From an uncultured Bacteroidia bacterium (lineage in GTDB: Bacteria; Bacteroidota; Bacteroidia; Bacteroidales; Prolixibacteraceae), in the NCBI GenBank assembly GCA_903904515.1, contig CAIVCR010000049.1, positions 62,001 to 126,000 on the forward strand: 64,000 bases of DNA. Reading direction: 5' to 3'. Position numbers and translations under genes: made by a program. Numbering within the stretch: position 1 is the stretch's first letter; each line of letters opens with the position of its first letter. Below are positions 1 through 8,924 of this stretch, piece after piece. The notes beneath the pieces were generated by a model that saw nothing but the letters and a program-made list of their open reading frames with translations, was not told the DNA's origin and made no database searches.

Positions 1-1
1 G

Positions 2-196
2 CTTCCAGGGGTCATTCTGGAGCTCTTTGTAAAGGTAGGTGATGTTGTGAAAATTGGACAACGTCTGCTGGTGCTTGAAGCTATGAAGATGGAAAACAAT
101 ATTGAAGCTGATAAGGCCGGAAAGATTGTCTCCATTTCCAAGAACAAAGGAGATTCGGTAATGGAAGGTGATGTATTAATTGTGATTGGAGAATAA
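2..196 (+). CDS. Biotin carboxyl carrier domain of a decarboxylase/carboxylase, C-terminal part only
   Basis: The window opens inside this gene; 64 residues and a TAA stop are visible. They form a complete biotinyl domain with the EAMKMEN motif, whose lysine is the biotin attachment site, flanked by the usual glycine-rich strands (GVILELFVKVGD and GDVLIVIGE). The next gene starts 2 bases after the stop and encodes the membrane beta subunit of a sodium-pumping decarboxylase. This is therefore probably the gamma/biotin subunit of methylmalonyl-CoA or oxaloacetate decarboxylase, which carries CO2 from the carboxyltransferase to the membrane pump. The substrate cannot be told without the upstream alpha subunit. 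Confidence 0.85.
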   Translation, partial: LPGVILELFVKVGDVVKIGQRLLVLEAMKMENNIEADKAGKIVSISKNKGDSVMEGDVLIVIGE

Positions 197-198
197 TC

Positions 199-1359
199 AT
201 GGAAAATTCAGGTTCTCTAACTTTAATCATGGGACAACTGAGTCAGTTTTTTCAATATACTGCTTTTGCTAATTTAACGATTGGCAATCTGTTGATGATT
301 CTGATCGGTGTGTTTTTTATCTACCTGGCCATTGTCCGTGAGTATGAGCCGATGGTACTGGTTCCGATTGGATTCGGGATGCTAATTGGGAATATCGCTT
401 TTCATCCTGGACTTCAAATAGGGGTATTTGAAAGTGGAAGTGCATTTAATTTCCTCTATCTTGGGGTTCTTAAGGGAATTTATCCCTCCCTGATATTCCT
501 GGGAATTGGTGCAATGACCGACTTTTCTGCCCTTATCTCCAATCCCAAGTTGATTCTAATTGGTATTGCAACTCAATTGGGTATTTTCAGCGCCTATCTA
601 TTCGCAATTCAACTTGGATTTACACCTTCAGAAGCTGGAGCAATTGGTATTATCGGCGGTTCAGATGGTCCCACGGCCATGTTCCTCTCATCAAAACTTG
701 CTCCTGATCTGATTGGAGCCATTGTGGTTTCAGCATACGCTTACATGGCATTAATCCCCATACTTCAGCCGACTATCATGAAATTTCTGACTACCAGTAA
801 AGAACGGGTGATCAGGATGAAGCCCCTACGGATGGTTTCACAGCGGGAAAAAATTCTCTTTCCGATAGCCGGGTTATTGTTGACCTGTCTGCTTGTTCCT
901 GCTGCTCTTCCTCTTCTTGGGATGTTATTCTTTGGTAATCTGCTAAAAGAGAGTACAGTAACAAAAAGGTTGGCTGAAACAGCAAAAGGTCCAATTATAG
1001 ACATTGTCACAATTCTGATTGGTTTGACAGTTGGAGCATCGACACAGGCTTCAACATTTCTTACCGTTAAGACTTTGGATATCTTTGTTCTGGGAGCAGT
1101 ATCTGTTGTGATTGCTACAATCGGAGGCGTGTTATTTGTCAAAATAATGAACATCTTCCTCAAAGAGGGAAATAAGGTTAACCCGCTGATTGGTAATGCA
1201 GGTGTGGCTGCCATACCAGGCAGTGCACGGATTTCACAGGTGGTAGGTTTAAAATATGATAAGACAAACCACCTGCTGATGCATGCTGTCGGTCCGAATG
1301 CTGCCGGAATTATTGGCAGCGCTATTGCCGCCGGTATTTTACTGAGCTTTCTTTATTAG
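199..1359 (+). CDS. Sodium ion-translocating decarboxylase, beta subunit
   Basis: Integral membrane subunit (386 aa) that decarboxylates carboxybiotin and uses the energy to export Na+. Family hallmarks are visible: the GGSDGPTAMF motif around residue 152, holding the aspartate needed for Na+ movement, and the C-terminal NPLIGNAGVAAIPGSARIS stretch, with about ten hydrophobic segments. Length fits the OadB/MmdB/GcdB family (about 375-435 aa). The ATG lies 2 bases after the biotin subunit stop, so the two are co-transcribed. A strong hairpin terminator follows. Oxaloacetate, methylmalonyl-CoA and glutaconyl-CoA decarboxylases share this subunit, so the substrate is open; methylmalonyl-CoA is common in Bacteroidota. 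Confidence 0.93.
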   Translation: MENSGSLTLIMGQLSQFFQYTAFANLTIGNLLMILIGVFFIYLAIVREYEPMVLVPIGFGMLIGNIAFHPGLQIGVFESGSAFNFLYLGVLKGIYPSLIFLGIGAMTDFSALISNPKLILIGIATQLGIFSAYLFAIQLGFTPSEAGAIGIIGGSDGPTAMFLSSKLAPDLIGAIVVSAYAYMALIPILQPTIMKFLTTSKERVIRMKPLRMVSQREKILFPIAGLLLTCLLVPAALPLLGMLFFGNLLKESTVTKRLAETAKGPIIDIVTILIGLTVGASTQASTFLTVKTLDIFVLGAVSVVIATIGGVLFVKIMNIFLKEGNKVNPLIGNAGVAAIPGSARISQVVGLKYDKTNHLLMHAVGPNAAGIIGSAIAAGILLSFLY

Positions 1360-1378
1360 CCATAACGATTATAAAAGT

Positions 1379-1410
1379 AAGCGATCTTTGAAAAAGGGTC
1401 GCTTTTTTTT
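1379..1410 (+). terminator. Rho-independent terminator after the decarboxylase operon
   Basis: AAGCGA and TCGCTT arms flank a short loop and are followed by a run of eight T. It sits 20 bases after the beta subunit stop and separates this operon from the sugar cluster. Confidence 0.85.
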
Positions 1411-1449
1411 TATACCTTCACCTCATCAACCCCCTTAAAATTAACTCGA

Positions 1450-2220
1450 ATGAAAAATGTAGTTATTCTATTTTCTCTGTTCTTTATCTCCCTGAATTTG
1501 TTCGCTCAATCAGATAACAAAGCGACAGAACAAAAAAAGCTTAATGTTTTGGTTTTTTCAAAAACAGTTGGTTTTCGTCACACCTCTATTCCAGCTGGAA
1601 TTAAAGCAATTACAACACTTGGACAGCAGAAAGGGTGGGCAGTTACTGCTACAGAAGATCCAACACTATTCACAGCTGAATTTCTTGCCAAATTTGATGT
1701 CTGTATATTTCTCAATCCAACGATGAATGTTCTTGATGAAGCACAGGAAAAGGCATTTACTGCGTTTATCAGAAGTGGAAAAGGTTTTGTCGGAATTCAT
1801 GCAGCTGCCGATTGTGAGTATGACTGGAAGTGGTATGGAGAACTGAATGGTGCCTTTTTCAAGACACATCCCCCTTATCAGCTGGCCACTATTAATATCG
1901 AAAATACGAACCACCCCGCCATGAAACCCTTCGTCGGGATGAAAACATTTACTGTGGAGGATGAGTTTTATACGTATAAGGAAAATCCCAGGGGAAAAGT
2001 GACTGTTTTGGCCACACTTGATGAATCGACCATTAAAAAATTGCCAAAAGACGACGCATGGAGGATGGGTGATCATCCGGTGATCTGGTATCACGAATTC
2101 GAAGGTGCACGCTCATTTTATACGGTCTTTGGACATGGAGACGCCTCATTCGAAAATGAAAAAATTCAGGAGCACCTCTTTTATGCAATCGAATGGGCCG
2201 GAAGAAGAATCAATTTATAA
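1450..2220 (+). CDS. ThuA-like domain protein, exported
   Basis: 256 aa with a Sec signal peptide (residues 1-20, ending LFAQ). The rest matches the ThuA (trehalose utilisation) glutamine-amidotransferase-like fold: VLVFSKTVGFRH near the start, GFVGIHAAAD in the middle, and a WYHEFEGARSFYTVFGHG stretch near the end. The biochemical role of exported ThuA proteins is poorly defined. They usually sit beside DUF1080 and Gfo/Idh/MocA genes in carbohydrate clusters, as here. The DUF1080 gene follows 32 bases later on the same strand. Family assignment is firm; substrate unknown. Confidence 0.85.
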   Translation: MKNVVILFSLFFISLNLFAQSDNKATEQKKLNVLVFSKTVGFRHTSIPAGIKAITTLGQQKGWAVTATEDPTLFTAEFLAKFDVCIFLNPTMNVLDEAQEKAFTAFIRSGKGFVGIHAAADCEYDWKWYGELNGAFFKTHPPYQLATINIENTNHPAMKPFVGMKTFTVEDEFYTYKENPRGKVTVLATLDESTIKKLPKDDAWRMGDHPVIWYHEFEGARSFYTVFGHGDASFENEKIQEHLFYAIEWAGRRINL

Positions 2221-2252
2221 ACATCAATTTTAGATCTTAAATTATAATAATC

Positions 2253-2993
2253 ATGAGAATGAGATTTTTACCCGCTTTAATTATTAGTTTAGTGTTTTTA
2301 TTCGCTTATAATCTGTCTTTTGCACGTAATTATAAGGTTGATAACAAACTAAATCAGGTAAATAAGCCTGCTCACGCAAAAGAAGATACAGCTCAATGGA
2401 GACCTTTATTTAATGGTAAAGATCTGTCAGGATGGAAACAGGTGGGTCCGGGTTCACATTATGTAGAAGATGGTTTATTGAAATCGCACGGGGGAATGGG
2501 GCTGCTTTACTGGACTGGTGAAAAGTTCGGAAACTGCAGGTTGCGTGTTATTTTCAGAATGCGCGATACCAACAGTAACTCGGGGGTGTTTATCCGGATA
2601 CCGGTTGAGCCCCGGGAAGAGTGGATGCCTGTTCATTACGGCTACGAGGTTCAGATTGATAATCAGCCTGAACTATCTCAGGAAGATGATTCCCACTACA
2701 CGGGAATGCTCTATTCACTTACAAAACCCCTCGCAAAACCTGGTAAACCTGGTCCTGAATGGAATACCATGGAGATTACCCTTGACGGTCCAAGAACAAT
2801 CGTTTTTGTGAATGGAGTCAAAGTGACCGATTTCAAAGAAGGTGATCCCGTTCCTGAGCGTAAATTTGACTTTGAACCTTTCCGCGGACCACGTCCGCTT
2901 TTGGGGTATATAGGTATACAAAATCATGGAGATAATGATGTTGTTTTCTTCAAGGAAGTTGTTGTTAAACCTTTGAATAAGAAGGTAAAGTAA
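2253..2993 (+). CDS. DUF1080 family protein, probable 3-keto-glycoside hydrolase/lyase, exported
   Basis: 246 aa with an N-terminal hydrophobic signal (residues 5-24). The DUF1080 beta-sandwich begins with WRPLFNGKDLSGWKQ (about residues 49-63) and contains the typical FRMRDTNSNSGVFIRIP strand pair near residues 101-117 and a GYIGIQNHG end motif. Members of this family act on 3-keto glycosides made by an oxidoreductase, then release the keto sugar. The next gene encodes a Tat-exported oxidoreductase of the right kind, so the two could work in sequence in the periplasm. The reaction is inferred from family and context, not from residues I can point to. Confidence 0.85.
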   Translation: MRMRFLPALIISLVFLFAYNLSFARNYKVDNKLNQVNKPAHAKEDTAQWRPLFNGKDLSGWKQVGPGSHYVEDGLLKSHGGMGLLYWTGEKFGNCRLRVIFRMRDTNSNSGVFIRIPVEPREEWMPVHYGYEVQIDNQPELSQEDDSHYTGMLYSLTKPLAKPGKPGPEWNTMEITLDGPRTIVFVNGVKVTDFKEGDPVPERKFDFEPFRGPRPLLGYIGIQNHGDNDVVFFKEVVVKPLNKKVK

Positions 2994-3034
2994 TAACTGA
3001 ATGATAATTGCCTAAACTATTAATCGGTTTTGAG

Positions 3035-4561
3035 ATGAAAAAAACAGATCTGTTGAAAATAAATTACAATGGAATTTCCCGCAGGAATTTTGTGAAAAAC
3101 AGCTCAGCAGGGGCTGCCGCATTTACGATTCTCCCTAGTTTTACTGTTGGAGGATTGGGGCATGTTCCTCCCAGTGACAAACTCCATATTGCCGCAATCG
3201 GTTGTGGGGGAGAGGGGGAGAATGATATTCAGCACTATGCCGACGCACCCAAAAAGAATGCTGTAATCTCCTGCCTTTGTGACGTTGATGACCGGCAGGC
3301 CGCTCCCCGTATAAAACAATACCCAAAAGCAGTATTTTATCACGACTGGCGCGAAATGTTCGATAAGGAAAGTAAGAATTTTGATGCCGTCTCGGTGGCC
3401 ATTCCGGATCATAATCATGCAATTGTCGGGTTAAGTGCCATGCAGCTCAATAAACATTTATACCTCCAAAAACCGTTGTCTCATGATATTTATGAGGCCC
3501 GAATCCTTACACAGGCTGCAGAGAAATATAAAGTGGTGACACAGATGGGCGACCAGGGAGCCTCGTGCGATGGTATGCGAACCTTGCGTGAATGGATCGA
3601 AGCTGATATTCTGGGTGAAATTGAGAAGGTCTATTGCTGGACAGACCGGCCGGTTTGGCCTCAGGGCATACAATGGCCCGATGCACGACCTCCCGTTCCA
3701 AAGGAGCTTAAATGGGATCTTTGGCTAGGTACTGCCCTGCAAACCAATTATATCGACAATATGGTTCCTTTCAACTGGCGTGGTTGGTGGCAGTTTGGTA
3801 CCGGCGCCCTGGGAGATATGGGATGCCATATTATGGGACCGCCTTTCAAATTGCTTAACCTTGGTTATCCAACCGAAGTTTCATGCAGTGCAAGTACTGT
3901 TTACAATGGTATTTTCAAGGAAGGTATTTTCCCCGAAAGCGGACCAGTTTCCAGTTCAGTTCGTTTTAAATACAGGCAAAAAAACGGAAAGGACTTAAAC
4001 CTGTATTGGATGGATGGAGGTATTACACCCGAAAGGCCTTTTGAACTTGATTCAGATGGAAATATGAACGATATTCTGGCTGACTGGCCAGGGTTAAATG
4101 ATTTTGAAGGGGGGACCCTGTTTATCGGAACAAAGGGGAAAGCCGCTTGTGGTTGGGGAGGGCGTAATCCGGTCCTTCTTCCGCTTGGCAGAAATAAAGA
4201 GATCAATGTTGCGCAAAAGTATCCGCGTATTGTTGGGGATATGGACGGTCACTGGTGGCAATGGGTCGACGCCTGTATTGCTGGATATGGTAATGCTGAA
4301 GTTGATTCGCCATTTGTCGGATATGCCGGACCTCTTACCGAGACTGTTTTAATGGGTAACCTGTTATTAAGAAGCTTTAATATTCGCGAAAAGGTGGTCA
4401 AAAAAGATCCGGTTTACGGAGACATGGAATCGTTTAATTTTCCGGGCAGATACATTAATTACAAATGGGACGGACCCAACATGAGAATCACAAATTTCGA
4501 GCAGGCCAACCAGTTTGTGAAAAGGGAATACCGTAAAGGGTGGGGAGAATTAAAACTCTGA
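3035..4561 (+). CDS. Gfo/Idh/MocA family NAD(P)-dependent oxidoreductase with Tat signal
   Basis: The ORF track opens at a TTG (3008), but ATG 3035 is the better start because it places a twin-arginine signal (SRRNFVK, arginines 16-17, followed by an alanine-rich core) near the N-terminus; this gives 508 aa. The nucleotide-binding motif is AAIGCGGEG (about 53-61). The usual EKP motif appears as YLQKPLSHD. Tat export lets the protein leave the cytoplasm folded with its cofactor bound, as in glucose-fructose oxidoreductase. It probably oxidises or re-reduces a sugar hydroxyl (C3 in 3-keto-glycoside routes). Its stop overlaps the next start by one base (TGATG), indicating translational coupling. 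Confidence 0.87.
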   Translation: MKKTDLLKINYNGISRRNFVKNSSAGAAAFTILPSFTVGGLGHVPPSDKLHIAAIGCGGEGENDIQHYADAPKKNAVISCLCDVDDRQAAPRIKQYPKAVFYHDWREMFDKESKNFDAVSVAIPDHNHAIVGLSAMQLNKHLYLQKPLSHDIYEARILTQAAEKYKVVTQMGDQGASCDGMRTLREWIEADILGEIEKVYCWTDRPVWPQGIQWPDARPPVPKELKWDLWLGTALQTNYIDNMVPFNWRGWWQFGTGALGDMGCHIMGPPFKLLNLGYPTEVSCSASTVYNGIFKEGIFPESGPVSSSVRFKYRQKNGKDLNLYWMDGGITPERPFELDSDGNMNDILADWPGLNDFEGGTLFIGTKGKAACGWGGRNPVLLPLGRNKEINVAQKYPRIVGDMDGHWWQWVDACIAGYGNAEVDSPFVGYAGPLTETVLMGNLLLRSFNIREKVVKKDPVYGDMESFNFPGRYINYKWDGPNMRITNFEQANQFVKREYRKGWGELKL

Positions 4562-5319
4562 TGTATACGATTGGAAAAATAATTTTCGATAACTACCTGG
4601 AATTATCTGTTGAAACGGCAGATATTATTGCAGGAATCATAGCTGAAAAGCCCGATGCTTTGCTCTGTTTTCCTGCAGGCGAAACTTCAATCGGAACCTT
4701 TAATCACTTGATTGACCTTTATAAAGGTGGTAAAATCAGTTTTAGCAGGTGCAAAATTGTTGGATTAGACGAATGGATGAATCTTGGAGATAGGAGAAAT
4801 GAGAATTGTTTTTCCTTTCTTAAGAAACACCTGTTTGATCATATTGATTATTCGGAGGGTAATCTTTGCTTTTTTGATGGTGAATCCGCAAATCCTGAAG
4901 AAGAATGCCTGAAAACAGATGATTTTATTAGAGAAAATGGTCCGATTGATATGATTTTGCTTGGTGTTGGAATGAATGGGCATCTTGGATTGAATGAACC
5001 GGGAAGCTCCTTCGATTTGTATTCCCATATCGTTCAGCTTGATGAGGTTACCAGGGAAGTCGGACAAAAATATTTCCAGGGTGAAGTTCACCTAAGTGAG
5101 GGGATCACCCTGGGGCTTAAATCAATTATGGAGGCCAAATCCGTATTGGTGCAGATGAACGGAATCAGAAAGGCAGAAATTTACAGGCGATTGAAATCTT
5201 GCGAAATAACCATGGATTTTCCGGTCTCCATCCTGAAATCACATCACAATTCCCTTTTACTACTCGACAAGGATGCTGCAGGAAGGAATAATCGGGTAAA
5301 AGGTCTTTGCCGCCGTTAA
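4561..5319 (+). CDS. NagB/RpiA-superfamily sugar-phosphate isomerase, AgaI-like
   Basis: Cytoplasmic, 252 aa from ATG 4561. Motifs align with amino-sugar-6-phosphate deaminases: GLDEW (Asp70, Glu71) and [16 protein letters not shown] (His141, Glu146). NagB has a catalytic Asp at the DGH position; here it is Asn139 (MNGH). That [10 protein letters not shown] form, with a later [13 protein letters not shown] stretch, resembles galactosamine-6-phosphate isomerase AgaI more than NagB as I recall those sequences. The start overlaps the oxidoreductase stop by one base, so this enzyme is tied to the exported sugar-oxidising cluster. The 3-prime end overlaps the convergent selD by four bases. The exact sugar phosphate is unknown. 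Confidence 0.8.
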   Translation: MYTIGKIIFDNYLELSVETADIIAGIIAEKPDALLCFPAGETSIGTFNHLIDLYKGGKISFSRCKIVGLDEWMNLGDRRNENCFSFLKKHLFDHIDYSEGNLCFFDGESANPEEECLKTDDFIRENGPIDMILLGVGMNGHLGLNEPGSSFDLYSHIVQLDEVTREVGQKYFQGEVHLSEGITLGLKSIMEAKSVLVQMNGIRKAEIYRRLKSCEITMDFPVSILKSHHNSLLLLDKDAAGRNNRVKGLCRR

Positions 5320-6395
5320 AAATCTTTTCCCGTCAGGGGAACAATATTCACAACATATTCTCCTTTAGCCTTCATTATTCCAAATGGGAGAGGATTTAAT
5401 CCATATTGGGAAGCTATCTCCAGAAAGCTCTTCTTCCCATCAGGTGTGACAGCAACAAGCAGTCCTCCGCTCGTCTGTGGATCGCAAAAAAGATGTTTCT
5501 GATCATCAGTCATCGGGGATACTTTATGACCATAGCTGTCGAAATTTCGGAAGGTGCCGCCTGGAAAGGTCTTGTTTTCCATGTAAAAACTTATGTTGTC
5601 GATTTTAGGGACCAGAGAAGGATAGATGTCTGCACTTAAACCACTCCCTTCGCACATTTCAACTAAATGTCCCAAAAGCCCGAATCCGGTAACATCGGTC
5701 ATTGCCTTTACATGTTCCAGTTTACCGAGATCTTTGCCTATTGTGTTGATTGTTAGCATTAAGTTGCGTGCTGCTTGCCTGTCTTCCTCCTTTAGAATTC
5801 CTTGTTTTTGTGCGGTGGAGAGAATGCCAATCCCGAGGGGTTTGGTCAAAAAGAGTTCGCACCCTTCAGTGGCTGAGCAGTTCAGCCTGATCTGATCTTT
5901 TTGGGCAATACCTGTTACTGCCAATCCGAATATTGGTTCTGGTCCATCGATGCTGTGACCGCCGGCAATAGCTATTCCAGCTCTGGCACAAGCCTGCTTT
6001 GCCCCTTCAATAACCTGACCGGCAATTTCAGCCGGGAGTTTATTCACAGGCCAGCAAAGAATTGCAACAGCCATCAAAGGGGTTCCCCCCATCGCGAAAA
6101 TATCACTTATTGCATTGACCGAGGCAATTCCCCCAAAATCATAGGGATCATCAACGATCGGCATAAAGAAATCGGTAGTTGAGATGATAACCTGATTATT
6201 CCCTATATCATAAACTGCGGCATCATCCAATGTGCTATTGCCTACAAGCAGGAAAGGATCCGGGAATTCGGTCTTACATTCTGCAAGTATCGAATTTAAA
6301 ACCTTTGGCGAAATTTTGCATCCGCATCCGGCTCCATGTGAATATTGAGTCAGTCTGACGGGCGCTGCGAGCGGCAAATTATTAGGAATGTCCAT
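5316..6395 (-). CDS. selD: Selenide, water dikinase
   Basis: 359 aa; makes selenophosphate from selenide and ATP. The N-terminal [10 protein letters not shown] motif carries the catalytic cysteine (Cys24) and lysine (Lys27); the catalytic residue is Cys rather than selenocysteine. The [11 protein letters not shown] and DPQTSGGLL motifs of the AIR-synthase-like fold are intact and length is normal. The gene lies 37 bases downstream of mnmH on the same strand, so the selenophosphate probably feeds tRNA selenation. No selA or selB is in the window. Confidence 0.97.
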   Translation of the reverse strand: MDIPNNLPLAAPVRLTQYSHGAGCGCKISPKVLNSILAECKTEFPDPFLLVGNSTLDDAAVYDIGNNQVIISTTDFFMPIVDDPYDFGGIASVNAISDIFAMGGTPLMAVAILCWPVNKLPAEIAGQVIEGAKQACARAGIAIAGGHSIDGPEPIFGLAVTGIAQKDQIRLNCSATEGCELFLTKPLGIGILSTAQKQGILKEEDRQAARNLMLTINTIGKDLGKLEHVKAMTDVTGFGLLGHLVEMCEGSGLSADIYPSLVPKIDNISFYMENKTFPGGTFRNFDSYGHKVSPMTDDQKHLFCDPQTSGGLLVAVTPDGKKSFLEIASQYGLNPLPFGIMKAKGEYVVNIVPLTGKDF

Positions 6396-6432
6396 TTTAA
6401 TTATTTGTAGTTATTATGTTATCGGGTTAACC

Positions 6433-7455
6433 TTAAAACAGTTCTTTCCCCTTTTTTAAAATTAATTGGGTATTTTGGGATATATCACCCCCCGGAAAAA
6501 CAATTTCGGTAAGTTTTTTTTTGTATTTATCCCTGCTATACTGGTAAGTTTGATCATAATATTCAAGTAATTTATCAGCAACTTCCGCCAAATTTCTTTC
6601 GCGATAATTAGTAAGAATTTCTTTCATGCGAAGATCACCCAAACGCTTTGCTATGCTGGTAATCGCATTTTCCATAAGTTCTTCCGATAGTTCTCCATAT
6701 TCTTTAACCAGCCTGATGATCCGTTCAATTCTGGGAATCTGGATTTCAATGTTTTGTGATGAATTCATGGTAAACCATAGCGGATCGGGGAGAAAAACTC
6801 TTCCTACACTCTGGCTTTCCCCTTCGATCCAAACCCTTTTCGACAGGTCAAATCCAAGTACCTTTTCAAATATTTGATTTTGAAACTGTTGGGTTGTGGG
6901 TTGTGGATTTTGTTCAATTCCTCCAAAAACTGATCCTTTGTGATTTGCAAGTCCTTCAAGATCAATGATCTGCTCGCCTAAGGTATGTAAAGATTGCAGA
7001 ATTTCAGTCTTTCCGCTACCGGTATACCCTTCAATTACGATTAAGTTGGGAATATTCCCCACTTTTTCAAGCAGGTAATTACGGTAGGATTTATAACCTC
7101 CTTCCAACAGAAAGCATTTAATAGCAACCCGTTCGAATAACCAGGCCATGCTTTCAGAACGCATTCCTCCCCGCCAACAGTATATGAGTATTTGACTGGA
7201 TTTGGCAATACTGGCTGCTTGTCGGACAAAACCAGCCATCTTAGGTCCAACAATTTCAAGCCCTTTTTCAATGGCAGGAACTCTTCCCTTATTTTTATAA
7301 AGTATTCCGACAATTGCGCGTTCCTCGTCATTAAAAATAGGGATATTGAATGCGTTCGGAATATGCCCTTCAGCAAACTCGCCAGGTGACCTCACATCCA
7401 CAATGGGAAGCGTTTCGGTCAATGTCATAAATTCCTGAGCACTTGAAATCTGCAT
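6433..7455 (-). CDS. mnmH: tRNA 2-selenouridine synthase
   Basis: Replaces sulfur by selenium in the wobble 2-thiouridine of certain tRNAs using selenophosphate. A rhodanese domain (VDVRSPGEF, then YCWRGGMRS with the active cysteine, Cys93 from the start chosen here) is followed by a P-loop domain with GYTGSGKT. The ORF track begins at TTG 7497, but that codon lies within a perfect minus-10-type element (TATCTTTG on this strand), so ATG 7455 is preferred; it gives 340 aa, close to known MnmH proteins. The gene heads a two-gene operon with selD. Confidence 0.95.
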   Translation of the reverse strand: MQISSAQEFMTLTETLPIVDVRSPGEFAEGHIPNAFNIPIFNDEERAIVGILYKNKGRVPAIEKGLEIVGPKMAGFVRQAASIAKSSQILIYCWRGGMRSESMAWLFERVAIKCFLLEGGYKSYRNYLLEKVGNIPNLIVIEGYTGSGKTEILQSLHTLGEQIIDLEGLANHKGSVFGGIEQNPQPTTQQFQNQIFEKVLGFDLSKRVWIEGESQSVGRVFLPDPLWFTMNSSQNIEIQIPRIERIIRLVKEYGELSEELMENAITSIAKRLGDLRMKEILTNYRERNLAEVADKLLEYYDQTYQYSRDKYKKKLTEIVFPGGDISQNTQLILKKGKELF

Positions 7456-7494
7456 AAATATTTTGGTGAAATCGGTGTGGAAAAATATTTTGCC

Positions 7495-7502
7495 CAAAGA
7501 TA
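7495..7502 (-). promoter_or_regulatory. Candidate -7 element of the mnmH-selD promoter
   Basis: On the minus strand this reads TATCTTTG, an exact match to the Bacteroidota TAnnTTTG element. The expected start would be about 30 bases before ATG 7455. No clear TTTG -33 box lies at the normal 19-base spacing; an ATTG lies a little too close. Moderate support only. Confidence 0.45.
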
Positions 7503-7648
7503 ACCATCGAAAATTAAACCAATGATATTTTTAATCACAGTATTTCATTTAGTCTCTCATATGAACAATTTTTAATTAGGTCCGGAAACTTCATGTATTT
7601 TTGTATTTTTGAATTTCCATCTGATAATAGGGCAAAATATTCGCAATT

Positions 7649-8827
7649 ATGAAGAGATTTACGATCTTAATTATTGATAATCAAGCCAGTAATTCCATTT
7701 CTCTTGAGCAGATTCTAGCAGTGAATGATTTTGAGGTTAAGGTGGTCTCAATGGAGGAAGAGATTTTCCGACTTATTAATGAGGAGACGGTTGATTTGGT
7801 TTTTATAGAAGCCGATTTGCCTGAAATGCAGAGCTTTTCGATTTGCCGTGCGCTTAAATCAAATGATAAATGGAGTGTAATTCCTGTGATCTTTATGGTT
7901 GATCGGGATAATTTGGAATTAATCAGTGAGATTTTTGAATCAGGAGCTGATGATTATATCCTTAAGCCTCTGTTAAATTTGGAAATACTGACAAAATCCA
8001 GGGCTCTTCTGGAGTTAAAATATGGGCGGAAAATAGCCAGAAACACGAATCAAATGCTTGAAACAAAGGTTGGTCAGAGAACCCGTGAGCTGGAAGATTC
8101 TTTAAAAATGTTGAGGCAGGCTTATAAGGATCTCGAGATCCTTGAAATTGCCAAATCAGAATTTTTCAATCTGGTCAGCCATGAGATTAGGACTCCACTC
8201 AATGGAATTATGGGTAGCCTGGCTTTGATTGAGCGTTTTAAATTACCGGAGGAGGTTAACCGGTATTTCAAGCTCCTTGGCTATTCTGCAAAACGACTTG
8301 AGAAATTTTCCAACACAATACTTGAAGCATCAGCTTTGCGTATAAAAGGCGAGAAGGCTATGGTATATGTTGATAATGATATAATTACTATTATTCAGAT
8401 GGCTTTGGATCAGGTTAGTCTCGAATTTCCTGAAAAGATTATTGAGATTGACATTCAAAATAATGCCACTAATTTAAGTCTCAGAGGTGATGAGAAATAC
8501 CTCATAAAATGTTTCGCTGTAGTTTTTGAAAATGCCTTCAAATTCTCAAGCATTGGTGGCAGGGTGGAAGTAACTATTATCAATGAAACCGAAGGAAATT
8601 TAAAAATAACGATAGCTGATTACGGTATCGGGTTTTCAAAAGTATCACTTGATAATATTTTCAAGGCAATGAGTAATCTTGAAGCACACGTTGATCAAAA
8701 TACCGGAATGGGGCTCCATATTGCAAAACTTATTATCGAAGCCCATTCCGGATCAATCCGGGTAGGAAACCGGATACCTACGGGTGCTTTTGTTGAAATT
8801 AAAATTCCGGTAAAGAACATTGGATGA
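7649..8827 (+). CDS. Histidine kinase with N-terminal degenerate receiver domain
   Basis: 392 aa, no membrane segment. Residues 1-120 have a response-regulator receiver fold, a coiled coil spans about 125-170, the DHp domain has the phospho-acceptor SHEIRTPLNG (His178), and the C-terminal ATPase domain has N-box FENAFKF, G1 ADYGIGFS and G2 NTGMGLHIAK. The receiver is unusual: the expected phosphorylated aspartate is Glu54 (FIEADLP), the conserved Thr is Val84 and only one acidic pocket residue is seen (IIDNQ), although Lys106 is kept. It probably senses by protein contact or mimics a phosphorylated state, while the kinase core looks active. No partner regulator gene is adjacent. Confidence 0.88.
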   Translation: MKRFTILIIDNQASNSISLEQILAVNDFEVKVVSMEEEIFRLINEETVDLVFIEADLPEMQSFSICRALKSNDKWSVIPVIFMVDRDNLELISEIFESGADDYILKPLLNLEILTKSRALLELKYGRKIARNTNQMLETKVGQRTRELEDSLKMLRQAYKDLEILEIAKSEFFNLVSHEIRTPLNGIMGSLALIERFKLPEEVNRYFKLLGYSAKRLEKFSNTILEASALRIKGEKAMVYVDNDIITIIQMALDQVSLEFPEKIIEIDIQNNATNLSLRGDEKYLIKCFAVVFENAFKFSSIGGRVEVTIINETEGNLKITIADYGIGFSKVSLDNIFKAMSNLEAHVDQNTGMGLHIAKLIIEAHSGSIRVGNRIPTGAFVEIKIPVKNIG

Positions 8828-8862
8828 GATGTTTATTTATATCTCTTCTGGTTTTCTTACTG

Positions 8863-8900
8863 AAAAAAAGGGAGGAATCAGAAAAACGACTCCTCCCTTT
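8863..8900 (-). terminator. Terminator between convergent kinase and M16 peptidase genes
   Basis: AAAGGGAGGA and TCCTCCCTTT form a perfect 10-base-pair stem. Read on the minus strand it ends in a run of seven T, so it best serves the M16 peptidase gene ending at 8925, but it may work in both directions. Confidence 0.85.
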
Positions 8901-8924
8901 CAGGTTTTCGATCCAATAATCCCT

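Noticed and set aside
765-1214. 149-codon minus-strand ORF inside the decarboxylase beta subunit
   Set aside because: It lies wholly within a strongly conserved membrane protein gene and its translation shows no family features; a shadow frame.
7596-7611. Two overlapping TATTTTTG elements before the kinase gene
   Set aside because: They match the -7 box but no TTTG box occurs near the right spacing for either, and AT-rich sequence gives such matches often; not listed as a feature.
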